DNA of 47,971 nucleotides from an uncultured bacterium (lineage in GTDB: Bacteria > Cyanobacteriota > Vampirovibrionia > Gastranaerophilales > Gastranaerophilaceae). Shown one piece after another: positions 16,762 through 23,314 of the stretch. Under the pieces are notes generated by a model, which was not told the DNA's origin, did not search any database, and saw nothing but the letters and a program-made list of their open reading frames with translations. The translations under genes and the position numbers were made by a program. Every line of letters starts with the position of its first letter. Positions within the stretch are counted from its first letter, which is position 1. The stretch is taken from contig USGC01000001.1 in NCBI GenBank assembly GCA_900554095.1, forward strand, positions 1 to 47,971, read 5' to 3'.

Positions 16762-18214
16762 TATTATTATAAGACGCCAATGAGGCGTCTTTTTTAATGA
16801 ATAGGCTTGAGATTTCAGCGGTTCGAAAATCGTTTGAATAATACATCAAACCTTTAGGAAAAATTAATCTCTGCAATCTTTGTTTTAAATCTAAATCACC
16901 ATTTATCCATAATGTATCAATATTGCTAATTGCTTTACAGGCATATTTAAGACACTTTGATAAATCTTCGTCATGCACTTCAAATTCACGTAAGCGGAAC
17001 TCATGCTCTTGTATTTCCTCTGCTAATTGCTCTGTTTTGAACTTATAATCATCTTCGCTTATTGTTCCATCTATCCTGAAATCAATTAACTTACTTTTTC
17101 TATTTTTAAGTTCTACTAGCTTATCTTGCACCGGCTTTTGACTATTTAATCTTATTGATAACTTTTCGTTATAGACATCTTTTACCGTTGCCTCAAATAA
17201 ATTAAGTAAATTCTGTTCAGGTTTTATATTGTTTAAATAATCTACAAATATTTTTTCTAACCTGTCTTTTCTGATTCTGAACTTAAGAGAACAATCTTTA
17301 TTGTGGCAGTGATAATAAGCATATCTTTCTTTTCTTCCTTTAGATTTACTACCTGTTAATGGTTGGTTGCAATTAGGACAGGTAATGAACTGTCTTAACG
17401 GATATTCGGGATTGTTTCGCTTATATGCAGTAATAAGCGGTTTTCTGCCAGTCAATATATCTTGAACTTTTTTAAATTCATCCTCTGATATTAATGGTTC
17501 GAAAATTCCTCTGATGGGTTCTTCTGACCATTCCTTTTTATACATATAACCATTGTAAAGTGGATTTTTCAGCATACGAGATAGCATATTAGTATTAATC
17601 TTTAATCCATCTTCTGCCATTATTTTAATTATTTGCACCTGCTGATACATTCCAGTCGCGAAAAGTTTAAAAATCTTTTTAATGTAATGTGCCGTTTTGG
17701 GGTCTGGTTCAATGTTACCATCTTTCATAATATACCCAATAGGAGCTTTCCACATCCAATGACCTTGTAAAAAAGCGGTTTTCATGCCGTTGGTTACCCT
17801 TTCTGCTTTTTGGTCATTTTCATATTGTGCTAAAACACCCATCAGATTTCGAGTTAATCTATCGGTTGCGGAATCTCCGTTATTCTCTCGTGCAAATAAA
17901 ACTCTAATATTTAACTTTGTAAAAAATTCCTGTAGTCTGTAAAAATCCCTGATATCTCTGGTTAATCTATCAATTTTCCAAATTATAATTGCATCAATAT
18001 TCTTTTTGTTTGCGATACAAAATTTCATAAGATTTTGCAATTCGGTTCTATCCTGTGTTTTAGCACTTTCACCTTTTTCTACAAACACTTTTGACACCTT
18101 ATATCCATTCATTTCAGCAAATGTCTTACAGTCTTTTTCCTGACCTGCTAAACTGTAACCTTCTTCTGCCTGATTTTTTGTTGAAACTCTTGTATAAATA
18201 ATTGCGTTACTCAT
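16721..18214 (-). CDS. Large serine recombinase (integrase) of the tRNA-Glu element
   Basis: 497 residues. The resolvase catalytic domain (about 1-140) has IIYTRVSTKNQAEEGYSL with the nucleophile Ser11. A recombinase domain (about 150-265) follows, then a zinc ribbon (C279, C282, C303, C308) and a coiled coil (about 355-420), the standard order for phage/ICE integrases. AAAGGAG precedes the ATG. It cuts and rejoins attP and attB to integrate the element. The last codons (PSEFESLSTP) are read from tRNA-Glu, and the stop is inside the tRNA, so the current C-terminus was made by integration. In the excised circle the frame would instead read a 24-residue tail beginning PLVKNSWNRI and stop at 25839. 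The left terminator hairpin also lies within its coding region. Confidence 0.92.
   Translation of the reverse strand: MSNAIIYTRVSTKNQAEEGYSLAGQEKDCKTFAEMNGYKVSKVFVEKGESAKTQDRTELQNLMKFCIANKKNIDAIIIWKIDRLTRDIRDFYRLQEFFTKLNIRVLFARENNGDSATDRLTRNLMGVLAQYENDQKAERVTNGMKTAFLQGHWMWKAPIGYIMKDGNIEPDPKTAHYIKKIFKLFATGMYQQVQIIKIMAEDGLKINTNMLSRMLKNPLYNGYMYKKEWSEEPIRGIFEPLISEDEFKKVQDILTGRKPLITAYKRNNPEYPLRQFITCPNCNQPLTGSKSKGRKERYAYYHCHNKDCSLKFRIRKDRLEKIFVDYLNNIKPEQNLLNLFEATVKDVYNEKLSIRLNSQKPVQDKLVELKNRKSKLIDFRIDGTISEDDYKFKTEQLAEEIQEHEFRLREFEVHDEDLSKCLKYACKAISNIDTLWINGDLDLKQRLQRLIFPKGLMYYSNDFRTAEISSLFIKKDASLASYNNMVPPSEFESLSTP
16753..16766 (+). repeat. Left attachment-site repeat
   Basis: GGGGTACCATATTA, identical to 25910-25923. 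It spans the last bases of tRNA-Glu including CCA and five bases beyond. The flanks differ on both sides (G versus A before, T versus A after), which fixes the 14-bp core. Confidence 0.85.
16772..16795 (+). terminator. Element-borne terminator for tRNA-Glu
   Basis: AGACGCC, loop AATGA, GGCGTCT, TTTTT, 10 bp after the tRNA. It lies inside the integrase coding region (encoding KKDASLAS on the other strand), so the element appears to supply a replacement for the tRNA terminator it displaced to 25923-25950. Confidence 0.8.
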
Positions 18215-18241
18215 AAATTTCTCCTTTCATTTGGAGGCGGA

Positions 18242-18421
18242 TTACTCCGCCTTAGCAGTCTTTCTCAATTTTGCTTCTCTAATTCCTGCTTTTATGCGTT
18301 CACTTCTCATTCTCCATTCGTATCTTTTAAAAGCCTCCTGTAATGTATTTTGTAATTCACCTAGCGGGGAATTTCTAAATTCATGGTCAGCTAATAAATT
18401 CATAAAATCATCGTTTTTCAT
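18242..18421 (-). CDS. Small basic element protein
   Basis: 59 residues from ATG 18421, which has AAAGGAAG upstream; the longer 69-residue frame has no ribosome-binding site. Not recognised. The tail (RSERIKAGIREAKLRKTAKAE) is Arg/Lys-rich and helical, similar to the IKxGIxxAK phrase seen at the ends of resolvase catalytic domains. It sits 27 bp before the integrase gene and could be a directionality factor or accessory DNA-binding protein; that is only inference from position and charge. Confidence 0.55.
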   Translation of the reverse strand: MKNDDFMNLLADHEFRNSPLGELQNTLQEAFKRYEWRMRSERIKAGIREAKLRKTAKAE

Positions 18422-18593
18422 TTTTCTTCCTTTCTGCCGTAATCGGCACAACTTTAGAGCATTTATTTTGGTAATCTTCTACCACTACAAATGCTAATTG
18501 GTACATTAAATCCCTGATAGCCTCAACTTCGCTATCATCCAAATTTTTGGCATACCTTCCAAGACTACGTCTGCACGCCTTAATACTAAGCAT
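18408..18593 (-). CDS. Small element protein of unknown function
   Basis: 61 residues: MLSIKACRRSLGRYAKNLDD, then an amphipathic helix EVEAIRDLMYQLAFVVVEDY and a basic end (AERKKNEKR). AAGGATGG lies 6 nt before the ATG. It overlaps the next small gene by 14 bp, so the two and the integrase probably form one transcript. Not recognised. Confidence 0.55.
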   Translation of the reverse strand: MLSIKACRRSLGRYAKNLDDSEVEAIRDLMYQLAFVVVEDYQNKCSKVVPITAERKKNEKR

Positions 18594-18618
18594 GGTTATC
18601 CATCCTTATGCCTTTGTA

Positions 18619-18648
18619 TTAAGGTTCAGAGGGTTTCTGCCGCCTTAA
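18619..18648 (-). promoter_or_regulatory. Tandem hairpin A between element genes
   Basis: Outer stem TTAAGG/CCTTAA, internal loop TT/CCG, inner stem CAGA/TCTG, loop GGGTT (plus-strand reading). It lies between the MerR-like gene and the small gene at 18593, and matches hairpin B in inner stem length, loop and internal-loop design. Confidence 0.5.
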
Positions 18649-18668
18649 AATAAAATTGTCGTATCCGC

Positions 18669-18700
18669 TAAATTATTCGGAGGGTTTCCGTCATAATTTA
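18669..18700 (-). promoter_or_regulatory. Tandem hairpin B between element genes
   Basis: Outer stem TAAATTAT/ATAATTTA, internal loop T/TC, inner stem CGGA/TCCG, loop GGGTT. Compared with hairpin A, the second inner base pair changes from A-T to G-C with both sides altered. It overlaps the stop codon of the MerR-like gene. Confidence 0.5.
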
Positions 18701-19558
18701 GCTTAAAATTGAATTTTCTTCACTCAATGTTGTGATTTTCCCATTTTGCAATGAAATTCTTATGTCTTTAAAACTTTCCTCATCAAGATTTTGTATGTAT
18801 TTTATAAAATCTTGCTTTGATACATTTTTATTAAACCGTTTTGGCTTAATATTTAATTTGCCATTACTCTTTTTTAAACTTATCTCTCTGCATTCTTCAT
18901 CAATTAAACAATCAGCAATTACGGCTAAATTAGCTCTATTTTGCTCGTTCACAACATCAGTGGTAGTTATAGTCATTTTATACTTATTATGTGGCATAAA
19001 CGGCATACAGTAGTCGTAAAACGGAAGAATTAAAACAGGTTTACAACAGCTTTTATCCATTTTTAAATTAACGAAAGCTGAATCTTCAAGGTATAAAGAT
19101 GCACTCCCATCAAATTCTACAATAATAACGACTTTTCTTGTTGTCGCACATACATTTAAAAAGGTTTCGAATAAATACTGTCGTTTCCTGTCGTTTAATT
19201 CGAAAATATCATTTAATACCTTTTGGATTTGAATATTTGACATCCCGTAAGTTTTTAAATCTTGAATAATCCGTAAGCGAATAACATCAGCAAGCGAAAA
19301 TAATCTCCAACCATTATCATTCTGTCTGTGCTGAACAAGTAAACCTTTTGCATCCCAATCATTTAATTTTCGTGATGTTATTTCAGGTATCAACTTCATA
19401 ATTTCTTGAGGATAGTAACGAGGTTCATTAATATTTTTAATCTCAGCAACAGCCTTATTATAAACACTAGTTCCAACTAAGTTATCAAATTCTAAAAGGG
19501 AATGAATTTGTAAAAATGTCTTTTGACTTATGTTATTTGAGTTTTTAGAACTAGTCAT
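18698..19558 (-). CDS. MerR-like HTH regulator with unknown C-terminal domain
   Basis: 286 residues. A winged-helix MerR-type segment (about 47-115) reads YYPQEIMKLIPEITSRKLNDWDAKGLL, GWRLFSLADVIRLRIIQDLKTYGMSNIQIQKVL, with the helix-turn-helix, wing and following helix in the usual order. The N-terminal 40 residues and the C-terminal 160 (KVVIIVEFDGSASLYLEDSAF, CCKPVLILPFYDYC) are not recognised; the latter may bind a ligand. ATG 19558 with GAGG upstream is preferred over the in-frame TTG at 19576. Two palindromes just upstream are candidate operators. First gene of the integrase transcript, so it may control integration or excision. Confidence 0.75.
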   Translation of the reverse strand: MTSSKNSNNISQKTFLQIHSLLEFDNLVGTSVYNKAVAEIKNINEPRYYPQEIMKLIPEITSRKLNDWDAKGLLVQHRQNDNGWRLFSLADVIRLRIIQDLKTYGMSNIQIQKVLNDIFELNDRKRQYLFETFLNVCATTRKVVIIVEFDGSASLYLEDSAFVNLKMDKSCCKPVLILPFYDYCMPFMPHNKYKMTITTTDVVNEQNRANLAVIADCLIDEECREISLKKSNGKLNIKPKRFNKNVSKQDFIKYIQNLDEESFKDIRISLQNGKITTLSEENSILS

Positions 19559-19580
19559 ATTAATAACCTCTTTCAAAATT

Positions 19581-19634
19581 ATACACTAATGTATATTTTT
19601 ATATTAACATAGTTAAAATATACATACAAGTATA
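19581..19634 (-). promoter_or_regulatory. Two palindromic operator candidates upstream of the MerR-like gene
   Basis: ATACA-CTAA-TGTAT (19581-19594) and TATAC-ATACAA-GTATA (19619-19634), both perfect inverted repeats, lie 22-76 bp upstream of the gene start. Such paired sites are expected for a dimeric autoregulator; direct evidence of binding is lacking. Confidence 0.45.
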
Positions 19635-19688
19635 ATTCTTTAGAAGTTTAATAAAATTTTACAAACTCCACCGTCAGCCACTGTTAAA

Positions 19689-20003
19689 TTAATCAACAAG
19701 AGCTTTTATAATTTTATAAGCATCTTTTACTCGTTCAGGATTATCTTTTAAAATTATTGTGATTTCTTGGATTAAATCATCAGCGGGTGCATATTGTGCA
19801 AACTGAAATACATCAAAATACCCGACATTTAATACCCGCATAATATTTTCCAATGTAATAAATGACGGGAAATTTCTCCCATTTTCAATATTACTAAGTG
19901 ATGTTGGCTCAATTCCTGCTTTTTCTGCTAGAACTTCCTGACTTAGTGAAGCTCTTTTGCGTAATTCTTTTATTCTTAAACCTAATAATTTTCTGTTATC
20001 CAC
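19689..20003 (-). CDS. XRE-family (Cro/CI-type) transcriptional regulator
   Basis: About 105 residues with a classic helix-turn-helix: LGLRIKELRKRASLSQEVLAEKAGIEPTSLSNIENGRNFPSFITLENIMRVL. The C-terminal 40 residues (DDLIQEITIILKDNPERVKDAYKIIKALVD) are helical and probably dimerise. The reading frame opens with TTG at 20009, but GAGG is only 2 nt before it; GTG at 20003 has an 8-nt spacing and is preferred. Divergently transcribed from the PD-(D/E)XK-like gene, so it is the likely regulator of the cargo genes that share an operator-like block. Confidence 0.85.
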   Translation of the reverse strand: MDNRKLLGLRIKELRKRASLSQEVLAEKAGIEPTSLSNIENGRNFPSFITLENIMRVLNVGYFDVFQFAQYAPADDLIQEITIILKDNPERVKDAYKIIKALVD

Positions 20004-20069
20004 TGTCAATACCTCAATTTAAGCATTAACATCATGGTATTAAATTAAAATGTTAATTTACATAAATTC

Positions 20070-20115
20070 AAAATGGAGTTTTAGCTTGATAAAATTGTTT
20101 CAGTTGAGATATAAT
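20070..20115 (+). promoter_or_regulatory. Cargo promoter with operator-like block, copy 1
   Basis: AAAATGGAGTTTTAGC (20070-20085) abuts TTGATA (20086-20091); after 18 nt comes TATAAT (20110-20115). The 23 bp from 20070 to 20092 match 21617-21639 at 21 positions, with the same fusion to the -35 box. Confidence 0.65.
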
Positions 20116-20171
20116 CATTTTGAATTAGAGATTTTACTTATTTTTACAGTTGAACTTGAAAGGAGGATGTA

Positions 20172-21206
20172 ATGAGTTTATTATTGTGTCATATTGCTAA
20201 TAGTGTTGGAACATCAACTGAAGATATTGCAACAATGAGCCTGCATTATATCCTGCAAAATTCAACAACTGCTCGTGATACTTTATTGGACTATATTGGA
20301 ACTGAATTAGGTCTCCTGTTTGAAAAAGACTTGCATTTTGAGCTTCAATCATGCGGAGAAAATCTTGAAAGACCTGATATGTCTTTAAGGAATACACATA
20401 ATGATGAAATCTTGATTTTTGAAATGAAGTTTTGGGCAAATCTGACTGACAATCAGCCTAATACCTACCTTGAGCGATTACAGAAAAAAGGTGGGAAAGG
20501 ACTTATATTCGTATGCCCTAAATCAAGAATAATATCGCTTGTTGATGAACTTGCGACTTCGGCTGAATACGAGAAACAACAAGGCAGATTATTACAAAAA
20601 GACGGCAAGCCTCCAATGCTCGTTTTATCTTGGGAAGAAGTTCTTAATCTGCTTGATAATGTTTTACAGGAAGATACTTTGTATAATGATTTACTACAGT
20701 TAAAAGGACTTACTGGAGAAATGGATAATCAAGATTTTAAGCCGTTTTCAGCAGGTGATTTAAGTTCTAACATGGCAAATCGAATCGTAGATTACTACAG
20801 AATTGTTGACAAAATTGCTGATAGTCTTTTAATTCATAAAATTTGTAATTCAAAAGGTGTTAAAGCTACTCCACAAAAAGGCGGGTACTGTCGCTACTTA
20901 AGAATAGATAATCCTTCGACTGGCTTAAGCATTCAATTTAGTTGTAATTTATGGCAAAAAGGGATTTGCGGAAAAACGACTCCATTTTGGATGACATTTA
21001 AGACTATTGATGAAAACAATAATTGGGTTACATATTCGCCAAAACTCCGTTACAACTTGGATGATAAAGGTAAAAAATACTTGATAGAGAAATCTGATAA
21101 ATCCGATATGCTGATTGTACCGCTTTATCCAAAGCGTAATACAAATGAGTTTGAAATGGTAGATGACTTGATAAAACAAGCAAAAGAGTATATCGACCTT
21201 CTTTAG
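20172..21206 (+). CDS. PD-(D/E)XK nuclease-like protein of the element
   Basis: 344 residues, no named family recognised. Residues about 45-115 show a PD-(D/E)XK-like core: RPDM with D69, then IFEMKFWANL with E84 and K86, followed by a helix and GLIFVCPKSRI. This is the usual order of a restriction-type nuclease fold. The remainder has a DUF-like second half (about 195-344) with aromatic strands (CRYLRIDNPS, FWMTFKTID). AAAGGAGG gives a strong ribosome-binding site. No membrane segment. Position opposite an XRE regulator and on a defence-like element suggests an antiphage or addiction role; the nuclease call is pattern-based and unproven. Confidence 0.55.
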   Translation: MSLLLCHIANSVGTSTEDIATMSLHYILQNSTTARDTLLDYIGTELGLLFEKDLHFELQSCGENLERPDMSLRNTHNDEILIFEMKFWANLTDNQPNTYLERLQKKGGKGLIFVCPKSRIISLVDELATSAEYEKQQGRLLQKDGKPPMLVLSWEEVLNLLDNVLQEDTLYNDLLQLKGLTGEMDNQDFKPFSAGDLSSNMANRIVDYYRIVDKIADSLLIHKICNSKGVKATPQKGGYCRYLRIDNPSTGLSIQFSCNLWQKGICGKTTPFWMTFKTIDENNNWVTYSPKLRYNLDDKGKKYLIEKSDKSDMLIVPLYPKRNTNEFEMVDDLIKQAKEYIDLL

Positions 21207-21577
21207 ACTCTATCAAGCCAGTATGTTTTTACTTTACAGCGAGGGTCATTAATTAAAGCTTTATTAAGTACCCAAGTAGTTTCAAGCGGGTCTCCCATCG
21301 TCCAGTATTGATAATCTTCGATACAAAGCATTGTGTAAATGCGTTTTTGAAATTTTGCTCGTTCGCCGTTTTGTCGAATAAATATAACAGCATCCTCAAA
21401 GGCCTTTCGTTCAGCTTTGCAGATGTCGCAGTTATTTGTGCATTTCCCCTCAGCTTTTGTTTTTTCACAAGGAAAACTTAAAATGTATTCATGCGGAGCA
21501 AAGTTTTCAAAAGTCTTTGCATTTTTCCAAGTCTTACTACTGATATAATTTGTAAAATCTTCTAATGAATAAGTCAT
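21203..21577 (-). CDS. Small protein with a YxYWTMGDPL motif
   Basis: 124 residues of a small-protein type that I have met in bacteria and phages but cannot name: HEYILSFP near the N-terminus, VIFIRQNGERAKFQKRIYTML, then EDYQYWTMGDPLETTWVLNKA. This copy has an inserted CEKTKAEGKCTNNCDIC segment with four cysteines, which could bind a metal. It overlaps the 3' end of the PD-(D/E)XK-like gene by 4 bp, convergently. Its promoter (21584-21612) leaves only 6 nt before the ATG, and no ribosome-binding site is visible. Confidence 0.7.
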   Translation of the reverse strand: MTYSLEDFTNYISSKTWKNAKTFENFAPHEYILSFPCEKTKAEGKCTNNCDICKAERKAFEDAVIFIRQNGERAKFQKRIYTMLCIEDYQYWTMGDPLETTWVLNKALINDPRCKVKTYWLDRV

Positions 21578-21583
21578 ACTAAG

Positions 21584-21612
21584 ATATTACACTACTTTTG
21601 TTATAAATACAA
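21584..21612 (-). promoter_or_regulatory. Promoter with -10 box 6 nt from the start codon (leaderless)
   Basis: On the minus strand TTGTAT (21612-21607), 17-nt spacer, TAATAT (21589-21584), then 6 nt to ATG 21577. It lies back to back with the cargo promoter starting at 21617. Confidence 0.55.
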
Positions 21613-21616
21613 ACTT

Positions 21617-21660
21617 AAAATGTAGTTTTAGCTTGACAATACAGTTTAAATTTGTAATAT
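21617..21660 (+). promoter_or_regulatory. Cargo promoter with operator-like block, copy 2
   Basis: AAAATGTAGTTTTAGC (21617-21632) abuts TTGACA (21633-21638); after 16 nt comes TAATAT (21655-21660). Same architecture as 20070-20115. Confidence 0.65.
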
Positions 21661-21684
21661 GTGGATATGCAATAGGAGTGTTCA

Positions 21685-23232
21685 ATGAAAAAATTTATTT
21701 TAAGTAGCTTTATTTTTCTGATTATTTCAAATATCGCAAATGCTCAAGAGATTGGTTTAGGAATTGAATCAATAAGAAAAGGTGGAGTGGAAAACCTTTT
21801 GGCACCTTTACAGATAAGAAGTATTCAGCCTAATTCACCTGCTGAAAAAGCAAATATTCCGTTAAATTGGTATATTATAAGCATTGATAGGAAGTTAACT
21901 AAAGACTTAACCAATCAAGATTGTTTGAAATTACTAAATAACAGCATTCGAATAGAATTAGTTATCTCACCTATACAAAGCATTTATAGCGAAAATGCTA
22001 TCAAATTAACACTTACCAACGAAAAAAGCTTTTTAAATACTGTCAGAGATGTTCCCAAAACAAAGGGAATAGGTTTAGGTATTTATAAGTACAATTTGGA
22101 TTTAAAAATGCCTTTAATAATAACTAGCGTAGAAAAAGGTTCGCCTGCTGAAATTGCAGGAATACAAAAGAATACAATAATTCTAAAAATAAACAACAAA
22201 TCAACAAAAGAGTTGACGGTTTCTGAATGCGAAAAATTGCTAAATAGTAAAAAACTGGAGCTGGAAGTTACAGATTTGCAAAACAATAATGTGAAAAATT
22301 ATAGATTAACCCCTCAAAGTTATTATGCAAATGAGGTAAAGAAAGCCGAAAAAGGCTGGGTTTTAAGCAAGGCTATGCTTGCTTTTTCTCAAGATAATCC
22401 AAAAGAAAAAGTTTTAGCAGAATACTTCAATACTTTTAATCCTGATTATGACCGTACAAATGGCATGACTAATAAAGAAATCGCTGAAGAAGATATTCAA
22501 AAACTTCAAAAGCCTTATTTAGAATTTAAATCAAATAAGAATAATATGAAATTTAATAAGAACTTATACGATGGAATTAATACATTTATTAGCCAGTATA
22601 AAGAATTAAATAAATGGGAAATTGAAACGGTTAAAAATATTTTAGTTTCCTATGGAGAATTAGGTAATTCAGCATCCGAAAAAGAAGTATTTAATTATAT
22701 CACTTCGGCAAAAGTTGAAAATAGCAATTATTTTATAAATGAAATTGAGAGTAGAAAACATTCTATTAATACTTGGACGGCAATGGCTAAAGAAATTAAA
22801 GATTATAGTGTTGCCTACGAAACGAAACAAAAGCAATCTGCACCTAAAGTTACAACACCTTATTTTATTGACAACATGGATTTTCGTGAAATTCTTTGGG
22901 GATGGCAAACGGCAAAACAACCACAGAAGAATGGAATTTATATAATCACATCACAGGCAGGGGCAAAGGTTCTTCAGTCAGTTTCGGGTGGAGTATTATT
23001 AACAACAGATGTGACAAGATTATCAAATCCAAGAACTATTTTTGTAGCAACAAAAAGACAATTCGTTGATGATGAGTGGTTAAGAGAAGGTATGGTTATA
23101 GTTTTTGATGGTTATTATACTTATACAAATACCCTTGGAGTTAATAGAAAAATTTACAAATTCAAAGAAATTCCGCAAGCAGAGTACTGTAATCGTATCC
23201 AACAAAACAAAACATATTATTTTATAAAATAA
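21685..23232 (+). CDS. Exported protein with two PDZ domains
   Basis: 515 residues. Signal peptide (about 1-20, ISNIANA), then two PDZ-like domains (about 22-110 and 125-205) each with GLGI, a SPAE(K/I)A turn and a final strand: IRSIQPNSPAEKANIPLNWYIISI and ITSVEKGSPAEIAGIQKNTIILKI. No protease triad is visible in the rest, which is a helical middle (about 210-390) and a beta-rich C-terminus (GIYIITSQAGAKVLQSVSGG, MVIVFDGYYTY). It would act in the periplasm, probably as a peptide-binding or scaffold protein. AGGAG precedes the ATG. It shares an operator-like promoter block with the PD-(D/E)XK-like gene. A periplasmic protein is unusual cargo for an otherwise DNA-directed element. Confidence 0.75.
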   Translation: MKKFILSSFIFLIISNIANAQEIGLGIESIRKGGVENLLAPLQIRSIQPNSPAEKANIPLNWYIISIDRKLTKDLTNQDCLKLLNNSIRIELVISPIQSIYSENAIKLTLTNEKSFLNTVRDVPKTKGIGLGIYKYNLDLKMPLIITSVEKGSPAEIAGIQKNTIILKINNKSTKELTVSECEKLLNSKKLELEVTDLQNNNVKNYRLTPQSYYANEVKKAEKGWVLSKAMLAFSQDNPKEKVLAEYFNTFNPDYDRTNGMTNKEIAEEDIQKLQKPYLEFKSNKNNMKFNKNLYDGINTFISQYKELNKWEIETVKNILVSYGELGNSASEKEVFNYITSAKVENSNYFINEIESRKHSINTWTAMAKEIKDYSVAYETKQKQSAPKVTTPYFIDNMDFREILWGWQTAKQPQKNGIYIITSQAGAKVLQSVSGGVLLTTDVTRLSNPRTIFVATKRQFVDDEWLREGMVIVFDGYYTYTNTLGVNRKIYKFKEIPQAEYCNRIQQNKTYYFIK

Positions 23233-23314
23233 ATCAAAATTTAACACTATACTATCGGCTTATTTACCAATATTGTTTTTATACTATCATGAGTAAAAAT
23301 GGCAGGAGTATAAG

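Noticed and set aside
18619..18700. CRISPR-like repeats from the GAGGGTTTC direct repeats
   Set aside because: Only two copies, no equal-length spacers and no cas genes; the hairpin explanation fits better.
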